64,000 nt of DNA, taken from contig NZ_LWLE01000002.1 in NCBI RefSeq assembly GCF_001905125.1, positions 229,261 to 293,260 on the forward strand, written 5' to 3'. Of the stretch, positions 17,896 through 28,591 are shown piece by piece. Made by a program: the position numbers and the translations under genes. The notes under the pieces are model-generated. The model saw only the letters and a program-made list of their open reading frames with translations, was not told the origin of the DNA and ran no database searches. The first letter of the stretch is position 1; every line of letters starts with the position of its first letter. The stretch is from Streptomyces sp. TSRI0281. Lineage in GTDB: Bacteria; Actinomycetota; Actinomycetes; Streptomycetales; Streptomycetaceae.

Positions 17896-20800
17896 ATGAC
17901 ATTTTCCCCCTCCTCCGTTTCCGGCCGGGCGAGACCCGCTCGTACAGGACGCAGGGCGCTGCTCATAGCGACCTCCGTCGCACTCGTGAGCGGCGCCGTG
18001 CTCCCCGCCGCGGGCTCCGCCACCGCCGCCTCCGCACCGCGCTCCGCCGAGAGCCGCCACGAGGCCCGGGTCCAGAGCCACGACATCACCCTGATCACCG
18101 GGGACGTCGTGCACTACGTGGACGGCCCCGGCAACCAGGACACCGTCACCGTGGACCGCCCCGAGGGCGCGAACGGCGGCGTCCACGTCCAGCAGGCGGG
18201 CGACGACCTCTTCGTCCTGCCCGACGAGGCCACCGCGCTGCTCGCGGCCGGGAAGCTCGACCGGCGGCTGTTCAATGTCCCGGCCCTGGTGCGGATGGGG
18301 TACGACGACGCGGCCACGGGCGGCATTCCGCTGATCGCCACCTATGCGGTGAGCAAGGCCAAGGCACTGCCCGCGGCCCCGCGCGGAGCCAAGAAGGTCC
18401 GGACGCTCGGCTCCATCCACGGCGCGGCGCTGAAGGCCGACAAGGACGACGCCCGCGCCTTCTGGAGCGACATCGCGCGTACGGAGAAGGCCCGTTCGCT
18501 GGACAACGGCATTGCGAGGCTGTGGCTCGACGGCCGCTCCGAGGCCCTGCTCAAGGAGTCGGTGCCGCAGGTCAACGCCCCGCAGGCGTGGGCCGCGGGC
18601 TTCGACGGCAAGGGCACCAAGGTCGCGGTCCTGGACACCGGGATCGACGCCGGCCACCCGGACGTCAAGGACCGGATCCTGGAGTCCCGGAGCTTCGTGC
18701 CGGGCGAGGAGGTGGACGACAAGAACGGCCACGGTACGCATGTCGCGTCCACCATCGCCGGTTCGGGTGCCGCCTCCCAGGGCGACAACAAGGGCGTCGC
18801 GCCGGCCGCGGACCTCCTCGTCGGCAAGGTCCTCAGCGACGAGGGCTCCGGCGCAGATTCCGGCATCATCGAAGCCATGGAGTGGGCGAAGGCGGAAGGC
18901 GCCGACGTCGTCTCCATGAGCCTCGGCTCCCCGGTTCCGGACGACGGCTCCGACCCGATGTCGCAGGCCGTCGACGCCCTGTCGGCCGACGGTGGTCCGC
19001 TGTTCGTGATCGCCGCGGGCAACGCGTACGGCGCGGGCACCATCGGCTCGCCCGGCTCGGCGCAGAAGGCCCTCACCATCGCGGCCGTCGACAAGCAGGA
19101 CAACCGGGCGGACTTCTCCTCCATGGGCCCGCTGGTCAACAGCCACGGTCTCAAGCCCGACCTGTCCGCCCCCGGCGTCGACATCAACGCGGCGGCCTCG
19201 CAGTCGGTCCCCGGCATCGAGGGCATGTACCAGTCGATGTCCGGTACGTCGATGGCCACCCCGCATGTCGCGGGCGCCGCGGCGATCCTGAAGCAGCGTC
19301 ACCCCGACTGGTCCGGCCAGCGCATCAAGGACGCGCTGATGAGCTCGTCCGAGGCGCTGCCCGACTACACCCCGTACGAGCAGGGCACCGGCCGGCTGGA
19401 TGTGAAGGCGGCGATCGACACGACGATCGAGGCCACCGGCTCCGTCGAGGTCGCCTCGTACAACTGGCCGCACAGCCCCTCCGACCCGGTCACCGAGCGG
19501 ACCATCACCTACCGCAACACGGGTGACAAGGACGTCACGCTCGGCCTGGCCACCGACACGGACGCGGCCGCGTACACCCTCTCCACCTCCACGCTGACCG
19601 TCCCGGCGGGCTCCACCGCCGAGGCCGTGCTGTCGCTGGACCCCTCCGAGGTCGCGAACAACACCCAGTTCTCCGGCCAGGTCCTCGCCAAGGACGCGGC
19701 GGGCACGGTCGTCGCGCACACCGGCTTCGCCCTCAACAAGGAGCAGGAGCTCTACGACCTGACCCTGAAGCTCCGCGACCGCGCGGGCAAGCCGATGGAC
19801 GGACAGGTCGTCCTCGCCGCGCTAGGCGACCCGCAGCTGGGCGTCGTCAACGTCCCCGGTGACACGACCCTGCGGCTGCCCCCGGGCAACTACACCGCCT
19901 GGAGCACCGCGGAGATCGACGGCGACCGGGCCGACTCGAAGGGCATCGCGTTCCTCGCGGCCCCCGAGACGATCCTGGACAAGTCCACCACCGTCACCCT
20001 CGACGCCTCGAAGGCCCGCAAGGTCAGTGTGCGGACGCCGAAGGAGACCGAGACCCGCCAGCTGCGCTATGACATGGCACGCACCGCCCCGGACGGCACC
20101 GTCCAGCGCGACGCGTACCAGATCCCGCTGATCTACGACCAGTTGTGGGCGAGCCCGACCAAGAAGGTCACCCAGGGCAGTTTCAGCTTCCTGACCCGCT
20201 GGCGCCAGAGCGAGGAACTGATCGACCTGACGGCCGACGGCCATGACGTCCCCGTCTTCGTGCAGGGCGGCTCCGCCGTCGCCGAGGACAGCGAGCAGAA
20301 GCTGACCGGTGTCTTCGCCGGCAACGGCGCCGCGGCCGACTACCGGGGCGTCAACGCCAAGGGCAAGGCCGTCGTGGTCAACCGCAGCGACGCGGTCACC
20401 CCCGCCGAGCGGCTGGCGGGCGCGCTGGCGGCGGGCGCCAAGGCGCTCTTCGTCGTCAACGACGGCCGCGGGGTCGCGATGGAGTCCTACGTCCCGTACG
20501 GCGAGCAGACCACCATCCCGGTCGCCTCGGTGCAGAAGACCGCGGGCGGGACGCTGATCAAGGCGGCGCAGCGCGGCAAGAAGCTCTCCGTCGACCAGAA
20601 GAAGTTCGCGAGCTACGTCTACGACCTGGTCGACCGTCACGACGGCACGATCCCCGACCGCTCGCTGGCCTTCGCCCCGTCGGTCCGTCAGCTGGCGAAG
20701 GTGGAGAACACCTTCTACGGCCACAAGGCGGCGCTCGGCGCCGGATACCGCTACGACATCCCGGACTACGGCCCCGGTCTCGGCTTCGAGGAGTACGAGA

Positions 20801-21651
20801 AGTTCCCGGGCACCCGCACCGAGTGGGTCAACCCGCTGCCGGGCGACTCCTTCTGGTACGAGAACCACGCGGTGCTCAACGCCGACGCCTCCGGTACGGG
20901 ACACGAGATGCGCAGCGCGGAGCTGGACTACAAGGCGGGCAGGACCTACCGCGACGACTGGTTCGCGCCGGTGGTCGGCCCCCGTCTCGGCACCGGCTAC
21001 TGGGGTCCCTTCCGCACCGCCCGCAACGACGTCCAGTTCAACATCACGCCGTGGACCGACTCGGGCGAGGGCCACTCCGGCTCGATGCCGGAGGACGAGT
21101 ACGACACCACCTCGTACGGCTTCTACCAGGGCGACACACTGATCAAGAAGGGCGCGGGCCGGGCCGGATACGCCTGGGACCTGTCGGCGGAGAAGCTGCC
21201 GTACCGCCTGGTCATCGACTCCGTCCGGGACGCGGAGACCTGGAAGACCTCGACCCGTACGCACACCGAGTGGAACTTCGTCTCGGGTGCCCTGGACGAG
21301 AACGGCCCGTATCAGGCCGACATCCCGCTGCTCCAGCTGGACTACGCCGTGGACACCGACCTGGCCGGTGACGTCAAGGCCGGCAAGTGGACCGAGGTCG
21401 GTCTGGAGGCCGGTACCCAGGCGTGGCTGGACGGCGCGGTGAAGGCGACGAAGGCCTCGCTGTCCGTCAGCTATGACGAGGGCAGGTCCTGGAGCGCGGC
21501 AGAGCTGCGCAAGGGCTCGTCGGGCACATGGACCGCGAAGTTCAGGACGCCCGGGAAGGGTGCCGCCTCGGTTTCGCTCAAGGTGCGCGCCGAGGGCCCC
21601 GGCGGTCTGGCCGTCGACCAGGAGATCATCAAGGCGTTCGGCCTGAAGTGA
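17896..21651 (+). CDS. Very large secreted subtilisin-like serine protease (family S8)
   Basis: Extracellular protease of 1251 residues. A twin-basic signal peptide (RPARTGRRALLIATSVALVSG, ending near AASA at about residue 48) and a propeptide precede the catalytic domain. The triad is Asp247 (VAVLDTGID), His279 (NGHGTHV) and Ser452 (SGTSMATPHVAG). After it come a beta domain, a protease-associated-like insert (about 805-900) and further beta modules, probably for substrate binding. It lies between purine and urease genes but has no evident link to them. No ribosome binding site is visible; TAGATC six bases before the ATG could be a degenerate -10 box, so the transcript may be leaderless. Confidence 0.93.
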   Translation: MTFSPSSVSGRARPARTGRRALLIATSVALVSGAVLPAAGSATAASAPRSAESRHEARVQSHDITLITGDVVHYVDGPGNQDTVTVDRPEGANGGVHVQQAGDDLFVLPDEATALLAAGKLDRRLFNVPALVRMGYDDAATGGIPLIATYAVSKAKALPAAPRGAKKVRTLGSIHGAALKADKDDARAFWSDIARTEKARSLDNGIARLWLDGRSEALLKESVPQVNAPQAWAAGFDGKGTKVAVLDTGIDAGHPDVKDRILESRSFVPGEEVDDKNGHGTHVASTIAGSGAASQGDNKGVAPAADLLVGKVLSDEGSGADSGIIEAMEWAKAEGADVVSMSLGSPVPDDGSDPMSQAVDALSADGGPLFVIAAGNAYGAGTIGSPGSAQKALTIAAVDKQDNRADFSSMGPLVNSHGLKPDLSAPGVDINAAASQSVPGIEGMYQSMSGTSMATPHVAGAAAILKQRHPDWSGQRIKDALMSSSEALPDYTPYEQGTGRLDVKAAIDTTIEATGSVEVASYNWPHSPSDPVTERTITYRNTGDKDVTLGLATDTDAAAYTLSTSTLTVPAGSTAEAVLSLDPSEVANNTQFSGQVLAKDAAGTVVAHTGFALNKEQELYDLTLKLRDRAGKPMDGQVVLAALGDPQLGVVNVPGDTTLRLPPGNYTAWSTAEIDGDRADSKGIAFLAAPETILDKSTTVTLDASKARKVSVRTPKETETRQLRYDMARTAPDGTVQRDAYQIPLIYDQLWASPTKKVTQGSFSFLTRWRQSEELIDLTADGHDVPVFVQGGSAVAEDSEQKLTGVFAGNGAAADYRGVNAKGKAVVVNRSDAVTPAERLAGALAAGAKALFVVNDGRGVAMESYVPYGEQTTIPVASVQKTAGGTLIKAAQRGKKLSVDQKKFASYVYDLVDRHDGTIPDRSLAFAPSVRQLAKVENTFYGHKAALGAGYRYDIPDYGPGLGFEEYEKFPGTRTEWVNPLPGDSFWYENHAVLNADASGTGHEMRSAELDYKAGRTYRDDWFAPVVGPRLGTGYWGPFRTARNDVQFNITPWTDSGEGHSGSMPEDEYDTTSYGFYQGDTLIKKGAGRAGYAWDLSAEKLPYRLVIDSVRDAETWKTSTRTHTEWNFVSGALDENGPYQADIPLLQLDYAVDTDLAGDVKAGKWTEVGLEAGTQAWLDGAVKATKASLSVSYDEGRSWSAAELRKGSSGTWTAKFRTPGKGAASVSLKVRAEGPGGLAVDQEIIKAFGLK

Positions 21652-21670
21652 CCTGCTGAGAGAACCATGT

Positions 21671-21712
21671 GAGGTGGTTCCGCGGCCCCGGCGGGGGCCG
21701 CGGGGCCACCTC
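21671..21712 (+). terminator. Rho-independent terminator after the S8 protease gene
   Basis: GAGGTGG...CCGCGGCCCC and the matching GGGGCCGCGG...CCACCTC form a long hairpin followed by a T-rich run (TCTTTACGTTTTCTT). Confidence 0.85.
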
Positions 21713-21732
21713 TCTTTACGTTTTCTTGAAGA

Positions 21733-21761
21733 TTGAAATTTGTCTACTTTGCCCGTATATG
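21733..21761 (+). promoter_or_regulatory. Putative urease operon promoter
   Basis: TTGAAA at 21733-21738, a 17-base spacer and TATATG at 21756-21761 lie in an AT-rich island upstream of ureA. I looked for a GlnR site and saw only a poor match nearby. Confidence 0.4.
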
Positions 21762-21894
21762 GCGGTCGATAACCCCAGAAAGGGACTTTTTGCGGTGCGG
21801 AGCGAGTTGCCACGGGCCTGCTCGGAGGCTTATAAGAGGAACGTGGCCGAGGCGATTCCGGGAATTCCGGGGACTGCCGCCATGGAGGTTTCCC

Positions 21895-22197
21895 ATGTTT
21901 CTCACTCCGTCCGACACGGAGAAATTGCTGCTGAGCGTCGCCGGAATGGTCGCCCGGGACCGGCGTGAGCGCGGCGTCCGCCTCAACTACCCCGAGGCCG
22001 TCGCCCTGCTCGCCTGCTGGGCCATGGAACGAGCCCGCGAAGGCGCCCCCGTCAGCGACCTCATGACCGCGGGCCGCACCGTCCTGACCCGCGCTGACGT
22101 GCTCGAAGGCGTCCCCGAGATGCTGCACGACGTCCAGGTCGAGGCGACCTTCCCCGACGGGCGCAAGCTCGTCACGATCACCTCGCCGATCCCGTGA
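21895..22197 (+). CDS. ureA: Urease gamma subunit
   Basis: Structural subunit of urease, which hydrolyses urea to ammonia and carbamate. The 100 residues match the whole family from [12 protein letters not shown] through [23 protein letters not shown] to [20 protein letters not shown]. The start is fixed by GGAGG nine bases before the ATG. Its stop overlaps the GTG start of ureB. It is the first gene of a tightly overlapping operon. Confidence 0.96.
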   Translation: MFLTPSDTEKLLLSVAGMVARDRRERGVRLNYPEAVALLACWAMERAREGAPVSDLMTAGRTVLTRADVLEGVPEMLHDVQVEATFPDGRKLVTITSPIP

Positions 22198-22529
22198 TCC
22201 CCGGCGAGATCCGGACCGGATCCGGTGTACTGAAAATCAACGACACGCTTACCAAATTGCAGCTCACCGTAGTAAATGACGGTGACCGGCCCATTCAGGT
22301 CGGTTCGCACCTGTATTTCTCCGACGCGAATCCGGCGCTTTCCTTCGACCGCGGTACGGCCGAGGGATTCCGCCTCGATATTCCGTCAGGTACATCGCTG
22401 CGTTTCGAACCCGGGGTCGGCGCCGACGTCACCCTCGTCGAACTCGGCGGCCGCCGACACGTGCCCGGCATCGTGGTGCCCGGCACCCGCGTCCCCGGCA
22501 CCCGAACCGCACAGACGGAGACCGTGTGA
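22194..22529 (+). CDS. ureB: Urease beta subunit
   Basis: Second structural subunit, about 110 residues. Characteristic stretches are [34 protein letters not shown] and [14 protein letters not shown]. Family members usually read HFHF where this one reads HLYF. The C-terminus adds a short PGTRVPGTR repeat. GTG 22194 overlaps the ureA stop by four bases. Confidence 0.94.
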   Translation: MIPGEIRTGSGVLKINDTLTKLQLTVVNDGDRPIQVGSHLYFSDANPALSFDRGTAEGFRLDIPSGTSLRFEPGVGADVTLVELGGRRHVPGIVVPGTRVPGTRTAQTETV

Positions 22530-22530
22530 C

Positions 22531-24234
22531 ATGGCACAGATGACCCGCGCCGCCTACGCGGCGCTCTACGGACCCACCACCGGGGACCGCGTCCGGCTCG
22601 CCGACACCGATCTGTGGATCGAGGTGGAGGAGGACCGCTGCTTCGGCGGCGACGAGGCCGTGTTCGGCGGCGGCAAGTCCATCCGTGAATCGATGGCCCA
22701 GGCCACCACCTCACGCGCCGAGGGCGCCCTCGACCTCGTCATCACCAACGTCGTCGTCCTCGACCACTGGGGCATCGTCAAGACCGACATCGGCGTCCGG
22801 GCCGGCCGGATCGTCGCCCTGGGCCGCTCGGGCAACCCCGACATCAGCGACGGTGTCCACCCCGACCTGGTCATCGGCCCCGGCACCGACGTGGTCTCCG
22901 GTGAGGGGCGTGTCCTCACCGCCGGAGCCGTCGACACCCACGTCCACTTCCTGATGCCGGAAACCCTCCAGGAGGCCCTCGCCACCGGCACCACCACCGT
23001 GATCGGCGGCGGCACCGGAGCCACCGAGGCGTCCAAGGCCACCACCGTCACCCCCGGCGCGTGGAACCTCGCGATGATGCACCGGTCCCTGGACCGCGTC
23101 CCGCTCAACATCATGCTGTTCGGCAAGGGTTCCACCGTCGGCGAGGACGCCCTGCGCGAGGCCGCCCTCGGCGGCGCCGGAGGTTACAAGGTCCACGAGG
23201 ACTGGGGCGCCACCCCCGCCGCGATCGACGCCGCGCTGAAGGCGGCCGACGCCTACGGCCTCCAGGTCGCCCTGCACGCCGACAGCCTCAACGAGGTCGG
23301 CTACGTCGAGGGAACCCTCGACGCTATCGCCGGACGGGGCATCCACGTCTTCCACGCCGAAGGCGCGGGCGGCGGCCACGCACCCGACATCATCACCGTC
23401 GCCTCGCACCCCAACGTGCTTCCCGCGTCCACCAATCCGACGCTCCCGCACACCGTCAACACCGTCGCCGAACACCTCGACATGCTGATGGTCTGCCACC
23501 ACCTCAACCCGCGCGTCCCCGAGGACCTGGCCTTCGCCGAGTCCCGCATCCGCGCCACCACCATCGCCGCCGAGGACGTCCTCCACGACATCGGCGCCCT
23601 CTCCATCACCTCCTCCGACGCCCAGGCCATGGGCCGCATCGGGGAAGTCGTCTGCCGCACCTGGCAGGTCGCCCATGTGATGAAGCAGCGCTTCGGCGAC
23701 CGGGGCTCCGCACTCCCCGCCGACAACGAGCGCGCCCGCCGCTACGTCGCCAAGTACACGATCTGCCCCGCTGTCGCCCACGGCATCGACCATGTCGTCG
23801 GCTCCGTGGAACCGGGCAAGCTCGCCGACCTCGTGCTCTGGGACCCCGCCTTCTTCGGCATCCGCCCGGCGGCCGTGATCAAGGGCGGCATGGTGGTGTA
23901 CGCCCCCCTCGGCGACGCCAACGCGGCCATCCCCACCACCCAGCCGGTGCTGCTCCGCGCCACCGCGGCGGCCGGCGCCGCCCCGCATCTGTCGGTCAGC
24001 TTCGTCGCCCCCGCCGCGCTGGAGGACGGGCTCGCCGAACGCCTCGGCCTGGAACGGGAACTGGTCGCCGTACGTCCCACCCGCCACCTCACCAAGGCGG
24101 ACCTGCCGAACAACACGGCGCTCCCGGCCATCGACGTGGACCCGGAGACCTTCGCCATCCGCATCGACGGGGAGCTCGTCGAGCCCGCCCCCGCCGCCGA
24201 ACTGCCGCTGACCCAGCGGTACAGCATGTTCTGA
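22531..24234 (+). CDS. ureC: Urease alpha (catalytic) subunit, divergent type
   Basis: Catalytic subunit holding the two nickel ions. The metal and active-site landmarks are present: DTHVHF, the carbamylated Lys in [25 protein letters not shown], the flap Cys-His in MLMVCHHL, and SSDAQAMGR with the nickel-binding Asp. Several normally near-constant positions differ: VTPG instead of CTPG, HAD instead of HSD, HAEG instead of HTEG, and HLNP instead of HLDP. All catalytic groups remain, so it should be active, but it belongs to a divergent branch. ATG 22531 gives 567 residues. Its stop overlaps the ureF start. Confidence 0.94.
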   Translation: MAQMTRAAYAALYGPTTGDRVRLADTDLWIEVEEDRCFGGDEAVFGGGKSIRESMAQATTSRAEGALDLVITNVVVLDHWGIVKTDIGVRAGRIVALGRSGNPDISDGVHPDLVIGPGTDVVSGEGRVLTAGAVDTHVHFLMPETLQEALATGTTTVIGGGTGATEASKATTVTPGAWNLAMMHRSLDRVPLNIMLFGKGSTVGEDALREAALGGAGGYKVHEDWGATPAAIDAALKAADAYGLQVALHADSLNEVGYVEGTLDAIAGRGIHVFHAEGAGGGHAPDIITVASHPNVLPASTNPTLPHTVNTVAEHLDMLMVCHHLNPRVPEDLAFAESRIRATTIAAEDVLHDIGALSITSSDAQAMGRIGEVVCRTWQVAHVMKQRFGDRGSALPADNERARRYVAKYTICPAVAHGIDHVVGSVEPGKLADLVLWDPAFFGIRPAAVIKGGMVVYAPLGDANAAIPTTQPVLLRATAAAGAAPHLSVSFVAPAALEDGLAERLGLERELVAVRPTRHLTKADLPNNTALPAIDVDPETFAIRIDGELVEPAPAAELPLTQRYSMF

Positions 24235-24899
24235 TGGGTGCGCTCGCCCGGCTCCTGCTGGCCGACGGACGGCTCCCGGTCGGCGCCTACACCTACAGCG
24301 CGGGCCTCGAACCGGCCGTCGCCGCGGGACTCACCCGCGACCGCCTTCCCGCACTCCTGCGGGCCCGGCTGCACACCACAGCGGTCACCGAAGCGGCCGC
24401 CGCCGTCCTCGCCCTGCGCGCCGCCCGGCAGGACCCGGTGGACTACGGGCCCGTACAGCACGCGCTCGTGGCCCGCACCCCGGTCGCACCGCTGCGCGCG
24501 GCGTCCGCCACGCTCGGCCGGGGCGTGCACCGCCTCGCGCGGCGGCTGGCCCCGGACCACCCGGCGGTCACCGCCCTGTCCACGGTCCGGCCACGCCCGC
24601 TGCGGCCCGTCACGCTCGGCGCACTGGGCGCCGTCATGACGGTGTCCGAGGACGAACTGGCCCAGGCGGTCGTCTACGACGAACTCCAGACCATCACCTC
24701 GGCCGCCCTCAAACTGCTGCCCGGCGACCCGCTCGACCCGGTCGCCTGGATCCTCGCCGCCGAGCCGGACGCCGCCGCCGCGGTGGCCGCCGCCCTCGCC
24801 GTACGGACCCCGGGCGAACTGCCCGCCCCCACGGCCCTGCTCACCGAACAGTGGGCACTCGAACACGACCGACGCGAACGGAGACTTTTCCTTGCCTGA
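24234..24899 (+). CDS. ureF: Urease accessory protein UreF
   Basis: Assembly factor that works with UreD and UreG to load nickel into the apoenzyme. It shows the UreF start [22 protein letters not shown] and the C-terminal helical region with [22 protein letters not shown]. The 221 residues are normal. Its start overlaps the ureC stop (TGATG) and its end overlaps the ureG start by eight bases. Confidence 0.9.
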   Translation: MGALARLLLADGRLPVGAYTYSAGLEPAVAAGLTRDRLPALLRARLHTTAVTEAAAAVLALRAARQDPVDYGPVQHALVARTPVAPLRAASATLGRGVHRLARRLAPDHPAVTALSTVRPRPLRPVTLGALGAVMTVSEDELAQAVVYDELQTITSAALKLLPGDPLDPVAWILAAEPDAAAAVAAALAVRTPGELPAPTALLTEQWALEHDRRERRLFLA

Positions 24900-25656
24900 C
24901 AACCACGCCCACGCCCACGCTCCGACCCACGCCCCCACCGGCGACCACGACGACCGGCCCAACCCCCACTTCCACGAGCCCCTGAACCAGCCCCGCGCCC
25001 TGCGGCTCGGCGTGGCCGGCCCGGTCGGCACCGGCAAGAGCTCCATCCTGGCCACGCTCTGCCGCGAACTCGCCGGGGAACTGTCCATGGCCGTCGTCAC
25101 CAACGACATCTACACCGACGAGGACGCCCGTTTCCTCCGCTCGGCGGGCGTCCTGCCCACCGAACGCATCCGCGCCGTCGAGACCGGGGCGTGCCCGCAC
25201 ACCGCGATCCGCGACGACGTCAGCGCCAACCTCGACGCCGTCGAGGACCTGGAGGAGGCGTACGGGCCGCTCGACCTGGTCCTCGTGGAGAGCGGCGGTG
25301 ACAACCTGACGGCCACCTTCAGCCCCGCCCTGGCCGACGCGCAGCTCTTCTGCATCGATGTCGCGGGCGGCGGCGACGTGGCCCGCAAGGGCGGCCCCGG
25401 AATCACCGGCGCGGACCTCCTGATCATCAACAAGACCGACCTCGCCCCGTACGTGGAGGTCGACGTGGCCGCCATGGTCGCCGACGCCGAGGCGGCCCGC
25501 GACGGCCTCCCCGTGCTGGCCCTGTCCAAGAAGGACCCGGTCTCGGTCGCCGAACTGGCCGACTGGGTACGCGCGTTGCTCGCCCGGCACCGCTCGGGCA
25601 CCCACATCCCCACCGACCCGGGCCCGATGGCACCGCACAGCCACGCCCACCCGTGA
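24892..25656 (+). CDS. ureG: Urease accessory GTPase UreG
   Basis: SIMIBI-class GTPase whose GTP hydrolysis drives nickel insertion. P-loop GPVGTGKSS, then [33 protein letters not shown] and [10 protein letters not shown] are all family motifs. The N-terminal 34 residues hold eight histidines ([22 protein letters not shown]), as does the tail (HSHAHP). This may store nickel and cover for the missing UreE. The start is TTG 24892, with GGAG eight bases upstream, inside the end of ureF. Confidence 0.94.
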   Translation: MPDNHAHAHAPTHAPTGDHDDRPNPHFHEPLNQPRALRLGVAGPVGTGKSSILATLCRELAGELSMAVVTNDIYTDEDARFLRSAGVLPTERIRAVETGACPHTAIRDDVSANLDAVEDLEEAYGPLDLVLVESGGDNLTATFSPALADAQLFCIDVAGGGDVARKGGPGITGADLLIINKTDLAPYVEVDVAAMVADAEAARDGLPVLALSKKDPVSVAELADWVRALLARHRSGTHIPTDPGPMAPHSHAHP

Positions 25657-26405
25657 ACCACCGGACGGGGGGCGCCGCCGAGCCGACGGTGCTCACCGTC
25701 GAGCGCGACGACGCGGGCCGCCACCTCGCCCGGGACCTCACACCCGGCGCCTTCCTGGCTCCCCGCCCGCTCCTCCCGGACCCGGACGCCCTGCACATCG
25801 CCCTCGTCGGCACCCGGGCCGGCCTCCTCGCGGGCGACGACCTCGCGCTGCACATCACGGTCGGCCCGGGGGCCAGGCTGCGCCTCGTCGAACCGTCCGG
25901 CCTCGTCGCGTACGACCATCGCGGCGGCACATCGACGTGGCGGGCCCGGATCGAGATCGCGGAGGGCGGTGAACTGCACTGGGACGCCCGGCCGTTCGTG
26001 ATCTCGGCCGGGGCGGACGTGGAGCGCTCCATGGACGTGACCCTGGCCGCCGGAGCCCGGATGCTGTGGCGCGAGACCCTGGTGCTGGGCCGCACCGGCG
26101 AACGCGGCGGAAGCCTGCGCGCGCGGACCCACGCCACGTACGACGGCCGGGAACTGCTGGTCGAGGACCTGGATCTGCGGGACGCGGAGATCCGCGAACT
26201 GCCCGGTCTCCTCGGCCCGAACCGCGTCATCGGCTCCGTCACCGCCCTCGGCACCGTCCCCGAGGCGCCGCCGCACCCCTACCGCACGGACCTGGCGGGC
26301 CCCGGATCGCAGGTGCGGCTGCTGGACACGGTGGCCCCGGCGGTGGAGGCCGAACTGACGGCGGTCTGGGAGGCATGGCGGGCCGCACCGCCCGGGGACG
26401 GGTGA
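25653..26405 (+). CDS. ureD: Urease accessory protein UreD (UreH)
   Basis: Scaffold protein that bridges UreFG and the urease trimer. It is weakly conserved, as usual for this family, but has [19 protein letters not shown], the [13 protein letters not shown] stretch and [22 protein letters not shown] 25653 overlaps the ureG stop. It is the last gene of the operon; no ureE is present, as is common in actinobacteria. Confidence 0.87.
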   Translation: MNHRTGGAAEPTVLTVERDDAGRHLARDLTPGAFLAPRPLLPDPDALHIALVGTRAGLLAGDDLALHITVGPGARLRLVEPSGLVAYDHRGGTSTWRARIEIAEGGELHWDARPFVISAGADVERSMDVTLAAGARMLWRETLVLGRTGERGGSLRARTHATYDGRELLVEDLDLRDAEIRELPGLLGPNRVIGSVTALGTVPEAPPHPYRTDLAGPGSQVRLLDTVAPAVEAELTAVWEAWRAAPPGDG

Positions 26406-26523
26406 AGACCCCGGGCGCGGGCGCGCGGACCCCGGCCCGCCCCGGACCCGGCCCGGTGCCCCGACCGTGACCCGGGCCGTCGAAGTGGAACCGGGGGTAC
26501 CGCCCGACGGGGCGGGAGGACCG

Positions 26524-27222
26524 GTGCGGTTGGATGGCCGCATGAGCGTTCATGACGTGGCCCGCAGGCTGCCGGACATACCCGTCCTCACCGACCTCTG
26601 CCGCTCGATGGCGATGCTGGACGCCGTCCTGTGCCCGGAATGGGACCACCGGTGGCACAGCTACGACGCGCGGTGGTCCGCGTCGGAGGCCATGGCCTCC
26701 ATGCGGGACGGGTCGGGCAACGAGTACTCCCTCGTGCTCGCGCCCGCCGGTGCCTACCTCCGCGGGTTCGACCACGAATCACCGATGAGCCCCTACGTCG
26801 ACGACGCACCCTGGCCCGGAGTGCTCGACGACGTCCCGCCGGTCTTCCGGCGGTACGTCGACGAGCCCTCGTTCACGGACGAGCACGGTATGCCCGTCGT
26901 CACCGCGTGCCTCTGGCGGCAGCAGGGCGACGACCGGTGGCGTGCGGGCGCCATCGACTTCCCGGAGGACGGCGAGGAGTCCGACGGCGCGGACTGGCTC
27001 TTCCAACTCCTCGTCGCGGGAAGCCCGGAGAGCTACCGGGAGTGGGCCGAGGACTACTTCGAGACGACGGTGGACCTCGACGCGGTACGCCATGTCTTCG
27101 CACTGCGCCCGCTGACCGACGATATCGTCCTCGCCCTGAACCCCGAGCGGCTGCCCGAGGACCTGGCCGAGGACATCAAGGACATCGGCTACCCGGTCAC
27201 CTCCACCGGCCTGCGGGCCTGA
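26524..27222 (+). CDS. Unrecognised cytoplasmic protein
   Basis: I do not recognise the family. The 232 residues are acidic and Trp/Tyr-rich, with WDHRWHSYDARWS, MRDGSGNEYSLVLAPAGAYLRGFDHESPMSPY and a C-terminal ALRPLTDDIVLALNPERLPEDLAEDIKDIGYP. The look is that of SUKH/Smi1-like or similar immunity-type folds, but this is only an impression. GTG 26524 is chosen because GGGAGG lies four bases upstream; the open frame extends to 26467. It follows the urease operon by 118 bases and is probably separate. Its end overlaps the opposite-strand MFS gene by 34 bases. Confidence 0.7.
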   Translation: MRLDGRMSVHDVARRLPDIPVLTDLCRSMAMLDAVLCPEWDHRWHSYDARWSASEAMASMRDGSGNEYSLVLAPAGAYLRGFDHESPMSPYVDDAPWPGVLDDVPPVFRRYVDEPSFTDEHGMPVVTACLWRQQGDDRWRAGAIDFPEDGEESDGADWLFQLLVAGSPESYREWAEDYFETTVDLDAVRHVFALRPLTDDIVLALNPERLPEDLAEDIKDIGYPVTSTGLRA

Positions 27223-28418
27223 GACCGGCGGGCGAGAACCGTCGCACCGATCAGGACGGGGACCGCCGAGAGGGTGAAGCACACGGCCAGGGGCAGGCGG
27301 CCCACCAGCAGCCCCGCCCCGGCCGTGCCCGCCGAGATCCCCGCGTTGAGCGCGGTGTTGACCCAGGCACCGGCCCGGGTCCGGCTGTCGCTCCCGACGG
27401 ACTCGTCCGCGAGCAGATAGGCGGTGGTCAGGGCCGGGGCCACGAACAGCCCGGCCACCGCGACCATCCCCACCAGCACCGGAACGCTCGGCGAGAGCCC
27501 CGCGGCGATCAGCGCCGCCCCCAGCGCACCGCTGAACACCCCCAGCCGCACCCGGTTGGACAGGCGCCACGGGACGGCGCCGTGGACGAGGCCGCCGAAC
27601 GCACTGCCCGTCGAGAGAGCGGCCAGCACCCAGGCCACCGCCGAGCCCTGGTGGCGCTGCTCGGTGAACGCCACCACGAGCAGATCCAGCGCACCGAGGC
27701 ACAGCCCCACCCCGCCCATCATCAGCACGGCGTGCCGCAGCCCGCCCACGCGGCTCAGGAGGGTCCGGCCGTCGCCCGGCACGGCGGCGGAATCGGGTCC
27801 GGGCGGGCGCGCGCCGATGTCCCGGACGGCCGGGCAGTACGCCAGTGCGAGCGTCCCGGTCAGCACCAGCCCGGAGCTGATGGCCACGCCCGCCGCGGGC
27901 GTGGCGAACTCGACCAGCAGCCCGACCAGCAACGGCCCGCCGACGAGCAGCAGTTCCTCCGCCACGGCGTCCAGGCTGTAGGCGCGGCGCAGCAGCTCGC
28001 GATCCGGTACGAGGATGCTCCACACGGTACGCATGACGGGCCCGAGCGGCGGCGTGCAGAGCCCGGCGGCCAGCGCCAGCGCCCCCAGTCGCAGCCCGGA
28101 CGCGCCGGGCTGCCAGGTGGCCTGGGCCAGCAGGACCAGCACCGACGCGTACGCGCCGGCCATCCAGGGCAGCGCCCTGCGCGGACCGTAGCGGTCGATG
28201 AGCGCGGCACGGGCGGGCGAGAGCAGCACGCTCGCGGCGCCGAACAGGGCCATCACGAGCCCTGCGACGGAATAGGAGCCGGTGGTGTTCTTGACCGCCA
28301 GCAGCAGCGCGAGGGGCACCATTCCGTAGCTGAGCCGCCCCAGCAGCGCCGCACCGAAGGCGCTCGGTGCGTGGCGGGTGCGCAGGACGCCGGCGTAGGA
28401 AGGGGGAGACGATGACAT
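27189..28418 (-). CDS. MFS transporter, 12-helix efflux type
   Basis: Predicted proton-driven efflux carrier of 409 residues with about 12 membrane segments. The loop-2/3 motif appears as LSPARAALIDRYGPRRALPWMAG, and two six-helix halves are visible. It resembles the actinobacterial MFS group that moves small hydrophobic compounds; the substrate is unknown. ATG 28418 (MSSSPPSYAGVL) is chosen; the frame continues far upstream into low-complexity sequence that is not protein-like. No regulator gene is adjacent. Confidence 0.82.
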   Translation of the reverse strand: MSSSPPSYAGVLRTRHAPSAFGAALLGRLSYGMVPLALLLAVKNTTGSYSVAGLVMALFGAASVLLSPARAALIDRYGPRRALPWMAGAYASVLVLLAQATWQPGASGLRLGALALAAGLCTPPLGPVMRTVWSILVPDRELLRRAYSLDAVAEELLLVGGPLLVGLLVEFATPAAGVAISSGLVLTGTLALAYCPAVRDIGARPPGPDSAAVPGDGRTLLSRVGGLRHAVLMMGGVGLCLGALDLLVVAFTEQRHQGSAVAWVLAALSTGSAFGGLVHGAVPWRLSNRVRLGVFSGALGAALIAAGLSPSVPVLVGMVAVAGLFVAPALTTAYLLADESVGSDSRTRAGAWVNTALNAGISAGTAGAGLLVGRLPLAVCFTLSAVPVLIGATVLARRSQARRPVEVTG

Positions 28419-28591
28419 GAGGGCGTTCCTCGGAGAGGCGGCGCGCGGTCCGGGCGCCGAAACGTACGGGGACACGGAACTACCGGACCCGCGAAGCGGG
28501 TGCGGTCGGCGCGGCGTCCTACGCACGGAGGAGGAACATGGGCGCCACTGTAGCGGGGCTCGGACAGGCGTACGGGCCGTAAACGTACTTT

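Noticed and set aside
16510..19719. A 1069-codon open frame on the minus strand
   Set aside because: It lies opposite XdhC and the S8 protease, which have clear motifs in their own frames. Its translation is Arg/Gly/Val/Asp-rich with no domain, as is usual for antisense frames in high-GC DNA.
21713..21894. A GlnR operator before ureA
   Set aside because: Urease genes in streptomycetes are often GlnR-controlled, but the only candidate near 21716-21735 does not have the GTnAC-n6-GAAAC spacing, so I list only the promoter.
19822..22128. A 768-codon minus-strand open frame
   Set aside because: It runs antisense through the S8 protease and ureA and crosses a clear plus-strand terminator.
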